Shown here: piece after piece, positions 47,501 through 60,800 of the stretch | How the letters are laid out: each line of letters opens with the position of its first letter | How positions within the stretch are numbered: position 1 is the first letter of the stretch | Assembly: GCA_033065855.1 (NCBI GenBank) | Contig: JAVXUO010001298.1 | Span: forward strand, 310,001-374,000 | Source of the DNA: Escallonia rubra | Taxonomy: Eukaryota > Streptophyta > Magnoliopsida > Escalloniales > Escalloniaceae | DNA: 64,000 nt | Direction: 5' to 3' | Position numbers and translations under genes: made by a program | The notes under the pieces: generated by a model | Database searches by the model: none | What the model saw: the letters and a program-made list of their open reading frames with translations, nothing else | Told to the model about the DNA's origin: nothing

Positions 47501-47803
47501 GGGGTCTATTCGTTTACCATTTTTATTTTCTATTTTCGTATTGTGTTTTCATTTTCATCATTTTTGTATCCAGTTAGGAAATATGATTGTGTATCTTTAT
47601 CATTTTGACTAAATCCTTTTAAGTTACTTTTCTATGACAATGGATGAGATGCAGCTGAAAAAGTTTGAAAATATTTTCATACTATTTAAGTTAGATTTTG
47701 TAAAACAGAAACTGAAAATAATAAACGTACACAATAAAAAATACATTTTTGGTCATCATTACAAAAACTGAAAATAAGAACAGCAAAGTAAACGAACCGG
47801 GCC
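47501..47803. mobile_element. Small Harbinger/Tourist-like MITE
   Basis: The left end GGGGTCTATTCGTTTACC and right end GTAAACGAACCGGGCC are inverted repeats (TTCGTTTAC shared). TTA lies 2 bp before the left end and directly after the right end, compatible with a slightly eroded TTA target duplication. The interior, rich in TTTTCATTTTC/GAAAATAA, is non-coding. Confidence 0.6.
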
Positions 47804-48561
47804 TTAGTATTAGCGATAGATAATACTGCGCAAATAGGCATTCCCTTGACAATAATAATGTATATCAATTGCTAATTTATCCATACACACATGCAATCAA
47901 CACTCCTTCATTACTAAGCAATAGAGCCACCCTCACGTTGTTCCACTTGATGAATATCGCACATGATTCGCAGTCCACCATGCCACAAACTTTTTCAAGA
48001 TCATGTAAGTTACATGATTATTATTATTATTAGTATTGATGATTGATTGGTTATAAAGGTGTGATCTTGAATCCACAATATACAATGCCGCCTCAGTGGA
48101 TCACAGAACCTATGATGACGATGATTAGCAACAAGAAGGAACGCGCCAAAACTGTTGTCCTCGTCGTCTGTTTGCTTTGCTCGACAAGTGGGAGATTTTA
48201 GTATTTGATTTGAGGAGTGTCGTAGGATTCATGACAAACAGCAGCTCCTCGGACCAGAACAGTTGTCGATCGCGCATGTCATACGTACACATCGTTCTCA
48301 ACGCGACAACGCTACCCATTGGCAACACCTCACTACCTCTCATTTTTGCCTCGCGCTTGTTTACTACTAGTAAGTTATCCACGCGCGGCGCCCTCTGCGC
48401 ATCGGTACCTTTCAATAACTTAAGACTAAAAGTATAAATCAACAAAAAATAATGACGTGAAAATGTTACAAGAATATTATGCACAAAAGAAAATCAAGTA
48501 GATGAAATCTTGGTTGAAATTGTAGCTTTCGATTTTAACCTCACACTCTTTAGCTGTTAAC

Positions 48562-50060
48562 TTTTTTTTTTTGGTTAATAAGAGAGTGACATAAAACGAA
48601 AATATTAGAGTTATTACAGACAAGACTAAGATCCAAAGAGTCATGACAACCCCATGACTAACGAAAATACACATGATTACCAGCAAACCATAATATTTAC
48701 ATTGCTCAAAACAAAAACAGGTAAGAACCAAAGACATGGCAGACAAAGAGTTTTACTTAACCCGTCATTGGTTCCTGTATTTGAGCGTGGCACATGGACG
48801 ATGAAAGAGTACGAGCTTCATTTAACAAACTAGCAGCCACATTTTGTACAGCAAAAGAGTGGAAGTCTGTCAGAATATAGCAAAAGTCGTACATAATTGG
48901 TGCCATAATATCCAGGATGTCAGCCTCATCAGTGAACTGCGAAAGAAGAAAAGTATAATTTGTCAAAATAATTGCATGATGAAAACCTTTCTTTATAGCC
49001 CAGGTGGCTGCTAATAAGAGGCCCCGTCCATAAGCATTGAAAATATCATAAGAGGGAAAGGAAAGAGTAGTTGCACCACGTCTATGCATATTTGTGTCAA
49101 AATATACAATTCCAAGACCAGCTGTAAGAGAAGATGGGTTTGTGAGAAACATGGATGGCTAAAGAAACATTTATAGGATTTAGGCATTGACAGGGTTTAT
49201 TGGTGAGAGAAAAGGGGGATAGATGGGATTGGGGGGGGGGAGAGAGAGAGAAGGAAATAAAGGAGAAGTTGACATTAAGTTTCCATTTCCATTATCTCTT
49301 ATGGGTTGGCAATTTGGTTATGGGAGATTTCTAGGTTGTGAGGGTAGGGTAATGTTATAGGATATAATGTTGGACACTGATTGTGTTTATTTGTTGGATG
49401 ATGGCTAAAGGGTTAAACGATACTTGTCGGAAGATGAGGTTGTTCCGGTGTGTCCAAAGGAACCATAAGGTAGTAAAAATATAAAGATGAGCGAGGATGA
49501 GCTTGTGTTTATGTAAGGGACTTTTCATCCAAGTAAGAAGCCATTCAGTAAGGGAGCCATTGATTGTGTCTGTTTTAATTCCAATGGGCAGACCATACCA
49601 AATAGGTCTAGTTAAACGACAACGAAGGAAAAGATGGTCACTAGTCTCCGGTGCATCTCTACACATGGGACAAGAATCTGTCCTTATGATCGATAAGCGA
49701 GATAGTCTGGTTTTGAGTGGAAGGCGATCCCAGAATATCTGCCAGGTGAGAAATTTCATCTTTAGGGGAAGAGGTAGATTCCACAGATTTGTCCAATCCT
49801 TAGGGGTATATCGTAGAGAGAAAGAAGGATGAGGACTATTGCTTTGCATTTCAGAGAGTCGATGCTGATATAACATATGGTAGGCAAAGGAAACCGTGAA
49901 GTCCCCATTTGTTGTGTGTCCCCATACTTGCAGATCCTCAAAAGCGTGAGCAGAAATGAAGATGGTTTCAATTTTCAAGCATATGTCTTTTCCACAGTTT
50001 CTTTTGTCATATTTTATATTTTGTTTTCACGCTTCTCAAAATGTCTTGTTTCTCAAAAGA
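48562..50060 (-). mobile_element. 5'-truncated LINE, ORF2 C-terminal part
   Basis: On the minus strand, 49978-49355 reads VWGHTTNGDFTVSFAYHMLY, then FLTWQIFWDRLPLKTRLSRL and CPMCRDAPETSDHLFLRC, the zinc-binding (zf-RVT) end of LINE ORF2. After a short frame-broken stretch, 49152-48757 reads AGLGIVYFDTNMHRRGATTL and AYGRGLLLAATWAIKKGF, a decayed RNase H (RVT_3) domain. The 3' end TTATTAACC followed by a 12-base A tract (T run 48562-48573 on the plus strand) is a normal LINE tail. The reverse-transcriptase core is absent, as in 5'-truncated insertions. The exact right border is uncertain. Confidence 0.82.
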
Positions 50061-50071
50061 AAAAATGAGAG

Positions 50072-50868
50072 ATTTTTGTAATTTTGGCCGCAAACAAATC
50101 GTATAAAGAATCTATAATCCTTCGTGTAGCAATAAATAATAATCGTTAAACATTTAGAGCACGTTTGAGATTAATTCTTATATGATCAAATTAGATTAAA
50201 TCAGGATTATAAGTGCTTAACAGGAATATTGTTGCACTTTACTTGATAAATCTGATCGTCGAAGAGTGATGATTTCACTATCCTAATCAGTTTTCTTGTA
50301 TTATAAGTCCGGGATTGACGTCCTAACGTAGAGCTCCCTATAAGTCTATTATAAGTCCAGGATTGACGTCCTAACGTAGAGCTCCCTAGCCATGCACGCA
50401 ACCTTCAGTCCTAAATGAAAAGAAAAGTAGAAGAGGCAAATAGTAGAGGCCATACTACGATCAGTAATATATTGCAATATAAAGCTAGACAAAAACAACT
50501 TTGTTACCATGATATCTGGTGCACATGTGTGATATAAATATATAATATTGCGTACACATTGCATTTGAAGCGGCCATAAGAGATACAAATAAGATGTTCA
50601 TTAATTTAATTAGGTACGCACTCCTTCTTTGGCAAAGCTTATGAAAATTTCAACGTTCATGTTCATCCTGATCTGCTTTACGGTCGAATAATGAAAAGTA
50701 ACAGTTTTTGCTGTAATTTAAATTGTAAAAAAAAAGTTACAATAAAAATCGTAATTTTTTTTTTCCCCACTAATAAGAATAACTAAAGACATTTAATGAC
50801 AATTAATTATTACTATATAAGAGGTTGTATCTGTTTTCGATAATCCGGATAACAACCAAAATTTGAGG
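50072..50868. mobile_element. Possible eroded fold-back element with nested repeat
   Basis: The right end (50785-50868, with ACATTTAATGACAATTAATTA and ATAATCCGGATAACAACCAAAAT) resembles the arm of the MULE-type MITE at 14385-14623. A weaker inverted counterpart lies at 50072-50158. The middle contains a separate insertion beginning near 50159 and a 46-bp tandem duplication. Borders and target duplication are not resolved. Confidence 0.35.
50299..50390 (+). repeat. Tandem duplication, 46-47 bp unit
   Basis: TATTATAAGTCCGGGATTGACGTCCTAACGTAGAGCTCCCTA is followed immediately by a second copy with one change (CCAGG for CCGGG). Confidence 0.9.
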
Positions 50869-53800
50869 TAGCGCAAATGCCCCTTATATTTTGCCGCTAT
50901 GGGTAACATTTTTAATGCAAACATGTAAAGCTAGCATGTCTTGCATCCCATATACAGCAAATAGCAGCAGCTATGTGGCCATTGTTCCTGACATTGCAGA
51001 ACTTTTGGAGCTTAGTGGTGAACATATATATATATATTTCAGCATAGTAATTGATGTGTGCGAGCCAACGATGGACGTTGTCTTACAGCTGTAGTTGTAA
51101 TGGAGGAAGAACTGCAAAAGCAAAAGCAAAAGCTGAGGTCTTTGGTCTTTGCTGCTTACCACTTCCGTTTTGGCAGAGGTCGATGTCCAAAACAATATGA
51201 AATCATGAATAGTTCATGTAGTCTTTATTTTGGCACATAAAAAGCACGTTGAAGGAAGCGAGCGTCGCTAAGTGATTATTCTCAACCGTTAATAAGGATC
51301 CTCTACCGTAACAACTTTAACTACAAATAATTGTCACAAAAAAAGTACATGATTGTTGTTGCTAAAATTTATAAGGACTTTATTTTGTCACTAAAATGCA
51401 TTCAGCAACACTTCGATGTCACAACAGAAAAAACTTATTCCTCATCCGTGAATCAGACACACGTGCTACTTTATACCAACACCCTCATCTCCTTCATCCG
51501 TCCTCCGTCACCACCACCGGTTCCCTCCGGCGAGTGGTGGCATGGTAGCTTAGGATTAGGTTCTCTTTCTTCCAATTTCATGTAGTGTTTCGCTTTGTTC
51601 GAAAACCTTGTGATTGGAGTCGGGGTGATGAAGGGTGTTGTGATGACGCCAGATAGGATGTCGTAACGCCAAATTTTTGCCGGAGGTGAGGGTGGTTGCT
51701 CGATAGGCACCGCAACGAGGAGGACTCGAACCATCTGAGCACCGGTTCTAAACCCCTAGAATCACTCTGCCAGCCATGGACTTGGGTCGTTAGGAGAGGC
51801 AGTGGGCCTTACATCCTGCTAGTCCTTCTTGGGCCTTATCCGTACTAACTAGCCTGACCGGTTGGGCCTCATTTTCAGCCTCTCCTTTTATGTTTCTGGG
51901 CCTTATGTATTGCTCCATTTTCACCAAACAAGGTAAGTTCAATTGCTAAACAACCCAAAGCTTAAGCCTGACGTTAGCTCTACGAATGAGGCTACTGGCC
52001 CAGCCCAATTTTAATTGGGCTAAACTTGGATTGACTTTTAGCCTATTAGGCATGCCTATTTTCACTTAGATTGACTAGCATGGCAAGATACCAGATTAGT
52101 ACTTGTTGGAGAGCTTTGTTTTACCACCACCAAGTCATTATCGTCGATCACAAAGATGAGATCCCGAATGCGAGAAGATATTATCGCGATAATAGATATG
52201 ATGTGATACAACTGATACCTGATGGATATGATCGTAGAATTAGAAAATTGTACCCGCATAAAAAGCTTATGACAACTTTGTTGGATCAAATCTCGTGTAC
52301 ATTTGTTAAATCACGTCATTTCTCTCAATGTTGTATAGATTGTGTTTCATCGAAGCATTAGGTATATCAAGCAACGCTGCTTGATAGTTAGAGAAGCTAT
52401 TATCATTATGCAACTAATTGATTGATGCTACTTGGGTACGAAACTTAAGGTTGGTCCGGACCTGGCCCTAATAAGTTGGTGGAACCAACTGGGCCAACTG
52501 TTTTTCGGATATAGGTCTGCTGTCTTGAGTCTTGACAACAACACAAAAATAGAAAGAGGAATTAGAAACCAATTGATCTTGCCTGCATTCCAAAGAGTAA
52601 ATTCGGGTACCTTTTTATTTTTTATTTCTCTCGTGTGCAGACGTTCTTGCAAAGATGCAATTAATTTAGAAAGTCTTTTAATGTTGTGTTGAATAATAAC
52701 GTTAGATATGTTACTTACATCCGGAAAGAGAATTAAAGGAAGGGTAAAGGTTGTTCTCCATTGCGTATCGCGAGCTTAAGTGGTCTTCGATAAACCAAAA
52801 AAGAACAAAGTACATAAGATCTTACGAGCTAGCAACATACTTCCTTGATAACTGTTTTAGAGGTACGAGCAAACTTTCATAACTTAATAGGTAAGATAAG
52901 AAATATGAACTTTTTTAATAGGTAGGTTTCTAACTCAATAAATATAATATTTTGATGTCAACCAGAAAAAAGAAGGCCGTTAATCTATATGTCTTAGGTC
53001 AAAGTAGACACCAGTGATTTAAACCAAAAAAAAAGTAGACACCAGTGATATGTAATTTATAGTTGTGAGTTTGGATAGGTCCAACATGGACCACTGCTCA
53101 CTCACAAAAGTTGATGATCTTCTATTATTTTTTCTTGGGTAGCTTATTGGATCCTCGTCGTAACAAAACCACTAGTAGCTGATAATGCCTATTATTTTTT
53201 TTCTTCGGTGGCTTATTGGATCCTCATTTGTCTAAGATAAACGAAGTAAACTTTAGCATGAATTTTAAATCCAAAAAGTTGTTGGTAAGATGCGGGCATT
53301 ATATAATGCGTTTTGATTCATAAATTCTCAAGATTTTTTTTTTATGAGTGGTGTCGTGTGATATATGATGTCGTTAAGAAGATGTATATAAGATATCAGT
53401 CCAATATGGTGCCATTAGAATGCATTGAGGTCTATATGAATCATGTCCTTGCTATGTCTCGCATTTAGTGCTGGGTTCTCATGATTATAATCGCAAGATT
53501 GCATCGACGGTGTGACAGAGACTTTTCACAAGAACAACTCCCCTTTACATTCACCGGTTGTAAATATTATGTTACAATTCTTTATTTTTATAGCAAAGCG
53601 TACCTCAAAATGAAAAATCTCATATCTAATTTGCACAAAGATAAATGAAAAGTAGGGTCAACAAATACAAAATGACATTCTTTTATGAATTACCAGTGAC
53701 ATCCCGTCATCACAAAGCTAGCTATTAATAGCATTCCCATTGCTAAAACAAAGGATCACTCCAACAAAGAGGGCACGACTCACTGGCTAGTTGTATTATA

Positions 53801-54582
53801 GTCCTGCAATACTTTATGCTCGTGAATAAATCATCTACCATGCACGCTTGTCGTAATCTAAAACGAAACTCAGAATTTGCAAAAGTGCGTAAACAAGCCA
53901 CTTTATATCCGTAGGGACATAATCTTATTTCAAGTGTGAGTATAAGCTTAATTTGTGATTAAACTCATTACATCTTTTGGCAAGCTGTACTGCGACACTG
54001 TTCATACAACATACTGTTTCAAAAACACGTGTAATAACAACAGTAACGAGCATAATTTTTTCGGCAAAAAGAATCTAAGGATTTTTTTTGTTTGGTTTTT
54101 GATAATGATTACATTCAAGACGATCCTTGCTACCAAAGAAAAGTTACACGCACATGTCAACCTCAAGAACATTTTACTAGTGCATTAAAGCAAAATCACT
54201 TCATCTCTCCCCAAAGTACTACCATAGATCAGTAATTAATTAAAAAGGAAAAAGACAAAGGACATAGTCGTCATTTTAGGACAACCTCGCTTTGTGTCGC
54301 CCGGTCGTGTACAGAACCTCAAACCAACAGATTCCTTAATCAAGCTCCGACGCAACTTGCATCACCGACCAATTAGAACCCGAGCCCCAACCAATCACAA
54401 CGCGCAGGTGATTTAACTGTATCCCTTGCGGGTAACGTTATCATAACCCGGAAAAATATAAAATACTCAAGGAAGAAACAGGAGAGAGAAATGTATTATT
54501 GAGCTCAGATACACAGGAAACAGAAGAAGAAAAGGAAAAAGAACGGTTTGCTACTCTCGAAGAAATTCCGATTATATCCTTT
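50869..54582. other. Intergenic, no gene supported
   Basis: 3.7 kb of mostly AT-rich DNA. Open frames of 60-96 codons (50891-51240, 51331-51734, 52062-52361, 52428-52692, 53955-54188) show no recognised domain. A diverged 70-bp direct repeat (TATTATTTTTTCTTGGGTAG... GCTTATTGGATCCTC) lies at 53118-53228. Confidence 0.4.
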
Positions 54583-54583
54583 T

Positions 54584-54623
54584 AGAGAGAGAGAGAGAGA
54601 GTTTGTAGAGAGAGAGGGAGGGG
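54584..54623 (+). repeat. (GA)n tract in the PP2A leader/promoter
   Basis: AGAGAGAGAGAGAGAGAG followed by TTTGTAGAGAGAGAGGGAGG, about 250-280 bp upstream of the PP2A B55 start codon. GA-rich tracts are common around plant transcription starts. Confidence 0.85.
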
Positions 54624-54862
54624 AATCTCTCGGAATCAATCTTTATGTCGAAGGCCTGCGTTGTTATTGGTGCTGTTTGGAGTTGAGGAATGGTTGAATC
54701 TGGGGAGAAGAACAGGGTTGTTGATGCATTTGCCGTTGTCAGCGCCGATTGGGAGCAAGGAGCTGCGATCTTGTGACGAACAGCGATCGGATTTGGATTC
54801 GGATTTGATTTGATTTCATGCAAGCAATTTGAATATCGTCCGTTTGGTTAGGGGGGAAAGAG

Positions 54863-57800
54863 ATGAACGGTGGTGATGGAGAGGCGGAGGCGGCAGCTGC
54901 GGCGGCGGGCCCGCCGCCGCCGCCGCTCGAGTGGAAGTTCTCTCAGGTGTTCGGCGAGCGCACTGCCGGCGAAGAAGTGCAGGAAGGTAAATTCTCAGTT
55001 CGGATCCACCATTTTCGTCTAATTAGGGTTTTGATTTGATCCTTACTTGTTTGATAATCAGTTGATTTGTTGGAGTGAGTGGATTTAGGTCATTGCTGGT
55101 TGTGTAATCGAATTAGTTGATTTTTTGGGGAAAAATGAAGTCAATTGAGTTACTTAAGATTGTTATGAGCACTTTTTTTTTAAACATCTGGGCAGTGTCA
55201 GTGTTAGTTTGAAGTGCATGCACTTTTGTAGTATCCATACAGTGTCAAAAGGTTGTACTTTAGAAGTCATGGACTGCTAACTTTTTGTTTTTGAACATTT
55301 GGGTAGTGTTAGTGTTAGTTTAAAGTGCATGCACTTGAGCAGTATCCATACAATGTCAAAAGGTCAAATATTATAGAAGTCATGAACTGCTAACATTTGA
55401 TAATTAGTTGATTTATGTGACACTTGAGCAGTGCAGTCAGAATTATAGCTGAAGGGCATTGTTTTACTGCTTTTATAGCGTTATGAGGGAATGGCATTTG
55501 TGCTTCTTTGTAAGTAAGGATCGGTTCTCAGATGCTGTCACCGAGCCACATATTTGTGTTATGTACCTGGATAAAACAGATGTTATTCTTTACTATGGAG
55601 TACAAGAGAGTCAACGATCAGTATGGAAGATGCAAAGTTTGGATGAGTTTAAAGGCGCTTGTCAACACGGGTGAGGGGGATGATCAGTATCATGATATGG
55701 GGGAGAATTGTTCTATCAGAATAAGTGGATTGGTGTATGAATAATGGTTATGCAGGGATCAATGAATACGTAGAGTCCAAGGTGGGAGAGAGATTGCCTG
55801 CAGTCGCAAGTGTCGGTTTTCAAAGTTCTTCATCTGCCAGAATGGACCTCCTACAAAAAGTTATTGCTAAAACTAGATGCAATATATAATTTACAATGAC
55901 AGGAAATGTTAAACAAACAGCCGTATTCCTGGTGCACTAACACGACAGAACCCTTTCAAACCAAGACCAATCAGAACAAATGCACTAACATACTGTTTAA
56001 TATTATCACGCCAACGCAATACCTTCTCTAAGTAAATAGTGACCCTGCCAATCTACATCCCTTTTTTTTCTGGTTTGTCTTTATACTTGCTTCTTTAATT
56101 TGCAAAACTGTAGAGGCATTTTGTGTAAGCATTTTAACAATTTTTTTTTTTGCATCCATGCTTGAACTACTTGTGTATCCCTGTCCATGCCTTGAAGGTT
56201 GTCAATTTGTCACCAGACATCTAAGAATAATTGGCTCGAGCCATGCTTTGTACTCGAATTTTACACAATATAGGTGGCGGTTGCTCGCATGGGCGGAGCT
56301 ACATATGTACGAGAGGGGGCTATAGCCCCCTGTCAGATTTTGAAAAAAAATATATATATATATAGTTTTTTTTGACCTTTTTTTGTCTCTCCTCTCTCTC
56401 TTCGGCTCTCTCTCTCTCTCTTCGGCGACCGGCTCTCTCTTCTCAGTTCTCAGTCTCACCAGTCACCAACCACCGAGACACCGACCGGCGGCCGGCGCCT
56501 CACTCCGGCAGCCACGACGAACCCACTTCGGCTCACTCCTCCCGTCCTCCGGCACGGCGGCACCCACCCACGACGAACGCACTTCGGCGCGACGGGCGAC
56601 GGCGCCTCACGGTCACGGGCTCTCTCTCGTTTTCTAGATCTACGCGACTACGCCGACGGGCGACGGCGACTCGGCAACTGCAAGGACCCAGTGACCCCGG
56701 ATCTACGGCGACGGCGAGTCGGCGACGGAGAGTCTTCACTCTTCAGTCTTCACTCCAACGGTCCACCGCCGGCGGCAAGGACCCAGTGACCCCGGATCTA
56801 CGCCGACGGCGAGTCGGCGACTTCGGTTGTACTGTCTTCACTCCAACAGTTCACCGGCGGCTAAACTCCGGCGACCGGCGGCCAAAACTCCGGCGACTGG
56901 CGACTTTAGCCCCCTCTCGGATGAAATCCTGGCTCCGCCCCTGGTTGCTCGAGTTTATTAACAGCATTCCTATGTGGCAGTTGTCAGCAATAGGTTCTTT
57001 AGGGCATAGAAATTTTAAGCTGCCATGTATTTGCCTATATTCGCAGGTTTTCTTTAATGTAGCATTTTAAGCTGTTAGCTTAAGTGGCACCTCTTAGTGT
57101 CTGGCTGCCCCTCAAGAAGAAAGAACGTTGCTACACTGGCGCATGCTCTTCTGTGGTTCAAAGTTTATTGAAAAGCTCAAAGTAAGTTGTCTATTGATTG
57201 TTGTAGGCTGATGTCTTTGTCACCCTTGGAACTGTCAACTCATCCATATACCAAATTGACAGTGGCTGTACAATTCAGGGTTCAGTAGTATTTTTGTCGT
57301 CAAGACTTGAGACGTATGCCAATAAGTTTTCTCTATGGAGTATTTCATAGTGGCACATAATAAAGCATTGAAACATTGGAAGGTTTTGTTTTAACATCCT
57401 TTTTGTGGGGCACTTGGTACTGATAGAGATGCTCATTTTCTTTCCTCAGTCTCAAAGAGAAAAGTTGGTTATCAATGTGCCTTCTATAGTCATCATTTGT
57501 GGCGCAGGTGATTTTATCTACTACGTCCTTTCGTGATATGCTTGGGTGAAAGAGCAAATATCTTATTTTAGTTTTTGTTTTAGAGGAGCAACTTTCTCTT
57601 AGGTATTTTCTCACTACGAGTTCATGACCGTGAGAATCTATCTAAACAGGCTGCGTAGAAGTAGGATATTCTCTCTCTTGGTCAATGTGGCGTTCGTTAT
57701 GAGAAGTAACTGCAAAGAGGCAAAAATTGGTTGGAAAACTATGTATTCGTTGTTTTCTCCTGGTGTGGAGATATTACCAGCTGTGATGTACAAGTATAGT

Positions 57801-60800
57801 AAAATAACTTCGCGGGTGTGTTGGCGTGTGTCAGTTTGTGCGACAAAAGGAAAGAGGTGACAGAAAAAGGAGATTAATTGTTGATTAGGCATGGCTATTC
57901 ACCTGTTGGGACATATCCCCGTTTCCTCGCAAAGTATCTTAGTCTGTTTCTGTTTAAATTGCAGTTGATATCATTTCGGCTATTGAGTTTGATAAAACTG
58001 GTGACCATCTTGCTACTGGTGACCGTGGGGGCAGAGTGGTTTTATTTGAAAGGACTGACACAAAGGAGGTATGTGCAATTGATCACTTAACTTTTTAAGT
58101 CTGGGCTTTTTATATTTCTTCACTTATCTTATTTTTTGCAATATTTCTTTTCTTTTGTGTTGTAGAATGGTGGAAATCGGAGAGATTTAGAAAGAATGGA
58201 TTATCAAATTAGTAGGCATCCCGAGTTCCGGTACAAAACTGAGTTCCAGAGCCATGAACCTGAGGTAATCCTTTTGCCTTTACTTATGCGTGTGCGTGTG
58301 TGCGCGCGCGCGTGCGCATGTATGTGTAAGCGAAGCTTAATCCACGAATTTAAAGAACCCAGTGACCGTGGATATAATTTTCAATCACAAAAGAAAAGCA
58401 ATATGATTATTAAGCATCCTGATTTAGAATGAATGAATTATCAAATTAGTTGGCATCCTGAGTCCGGGTACAAAACTGAGCTCCAGAGCCATGATTCTGA
58501 GGTAGTCATTTTGCCTTTACTTGTGTGTGTCCATGTGTGTGTAAGTGAATCATAATCCAACCTAGTGACCCTGGATACAATTATCAATCACAAAGGAAAA
58601 GTGATTTGATTATTATGCAATATTTAATCAGTGATAATTATTATGCCTTCGGTTGATTGTGAACTAGCTTCCACCAAAATGTCTATATGCAGTTTGACTA
58701 TCTCAAGAGTTTAGAGATTGAGGAGAAGATCAACAAGATCAGATGGTGCCAAACAGCTAATGGTGCTGTCTTTCTTCTGTCTACTAACGACAAAACCATT
58801 AAGTTTTGGAAGGTAGGCAAATTATTTTTTATAAGGCAGAAGTTTCCCATAAGATGTTCAATATTACTGGTGTTCTTGGAAGCTTGGAAGCCATATATGT
58901 GTGTGTCTCTGCATGTGTATGTGTTTATTTACTCGCCTTTCAGCTTCCTTACTCTTTATACTTGAATATGTGAATATTTTATGCTGTAATTTCTTTGTAG
59001 TTTTCAGATGCATTTGTTGTTTCATCAGATGCTTCTGCTGTAGTTTTTAGACGTCCCCCAGTTTTCTTCGATTTGTTCCTCTTTCAGTTCAAAACTTTTT
59101 CTCTCTACAAACCTAGCCAAAGAAAACCTCATCTCTCTCGTCGCTCTCTTCTTTCTTTTTCTGTGTCTTCTGCAGTTGTCCATCTTCCTTCTTTCTTATT
59201 TTTGGGTTTTGTTGAGTTTCACTATCCTATCTCCCTCTAAATTGCTTGGCAGAGGGAACTTTGTTGCACCCTTTTCTTCTTTCTTCAATCTTCATACATG
59301 CTTTCTTCTTTCTTCAATCTTCATTCATGCTTCTGAGTGTGGTGGTTTTGATGCGACTCTGGAGGCGTAGAAGTGTGATGAGTAGGGTACGTCGCCATCA
59401 AATGTGAGGTAAGGTACAAAGGAAGGCAGATTCGCGGCATTTTAGGTCTCTTCAACGTTGTTCTGGGTTCAGTGTGTGATACATGCAGTGCTGTCGGAGG
59501 TCTGCTTGTTGTGCATCGGTGCTGCCATTGGCAGTTGATGGCTGCCTGCTTTTGATTTGGCGGTTTGGTGGGGTTGATCTTGCTGTATCTGGCCAGCCTT
59601 TGATATGTGTAAGACCAAGGGGTACTTATGGAGGGTGCCGAATTCGACGCTGGGTCTCCGGTGTCATCTCTAAATTCGCTTTTCATTGCAGATCCTTATT
59701 GCATGGTTAGGTACTCCTGGCTTGGTTTTTCCCTTTTTCTTTTCGTTTTTTGGGGACGCAAGCTGTTTGTAATTTTGTTTTGGGTCTCCGTGCAGTAAGT
59801 GTTTTTCCGGAATTTATTTTGTGGGTGGTAACCTGTTTGGCACTCTTAATGAAAATTTTACTTATCAGAAACAACAAGATATCTATTTTGTTGCTCAACT
59901 GTTGATGTGTGAGTTTCTTTTCTGGACGGAGCTGTCTTGACCAACTATCATTTTTTGTTGTGGGGTATTCATTCAAAGACATGTTTGGTGGTACTTATGT
60001 GGGTTGGAGGGGTGTTATCCAAATACCTGGTTGCTCATTTTAGATGGAGCAAAATTGCAGATTCTGGAGGCTTTGAAGTAATGAAATTTAATTTCAATGA
60101 AGATTAGGCATGAAAACTTGTACCAAATCTGATGTTGGATTTATATTTGGGTCTATGGTCTGTTATCCTTTTGCATTTTAATGGGTTGCTCGCTTTCTGG
60201 ACTCTGAAGTCTTTTTTCTGGTATATATGTTTGTTGCCTAGCGTAAAAGTAAAAATGAGAAAAGTTTTAATTTTACTTCTGTCAGTGGGCCACAAGACGA
60301 ATTTTTTTTTTGTTCTGGCATGCCAAAAACCAATGGTTTCAGTTAAATACTTTAGAGACAAACAATTGCCCAAGAAAAACCCTGCCGAAGTGCCTAGCTA
60401 CATGATGTTGCCAAGGATTGTAGGTTTACATTCATTAAAGCTCATAAACAAGTATACAACTACTTTGATTGACTGTCAAATAGTTGAGAGTTATCTTTAT
60501 TTTTCTTAGTAATCGATTATGTTGTGTATGTGTGGCTTTCTTTTGTCTTGTCAGAAGTATCTTTGTTTTGGACCTTTCCCTCTTTCTGAGGTCATCCAAG
60601 ATCTAGGGGTGCAACTTAGATGACTTGGGTTGGTTTTCAGCCCAACCCGAGAAAACCCAACCTTTTAAATGCCCATCTCAACCCAACCCAGATTGGGCTT
60701 TCTTAAAGCCCAACCCAACCCAAGTAAAAATGCTATGGTTTGGGTTTCAACCCAACCCAACCCAACTAACATTTAATTAATTTTTTGTTGAATGAATAAT

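Noticed and set aside
56372-57070. 232-codon Arg/Ser-rich open frame in PP2A intron 1
   Set aside because: Composition artefact of a GC-rich hAT element fixed by an exact target duplication; it runs out through the element end into the intron.
58294-58330. Possible Z-DNA element (GT/GC alternation)
   Set aside because: Simple microsatellite variation within the duplicated intron; no further support.
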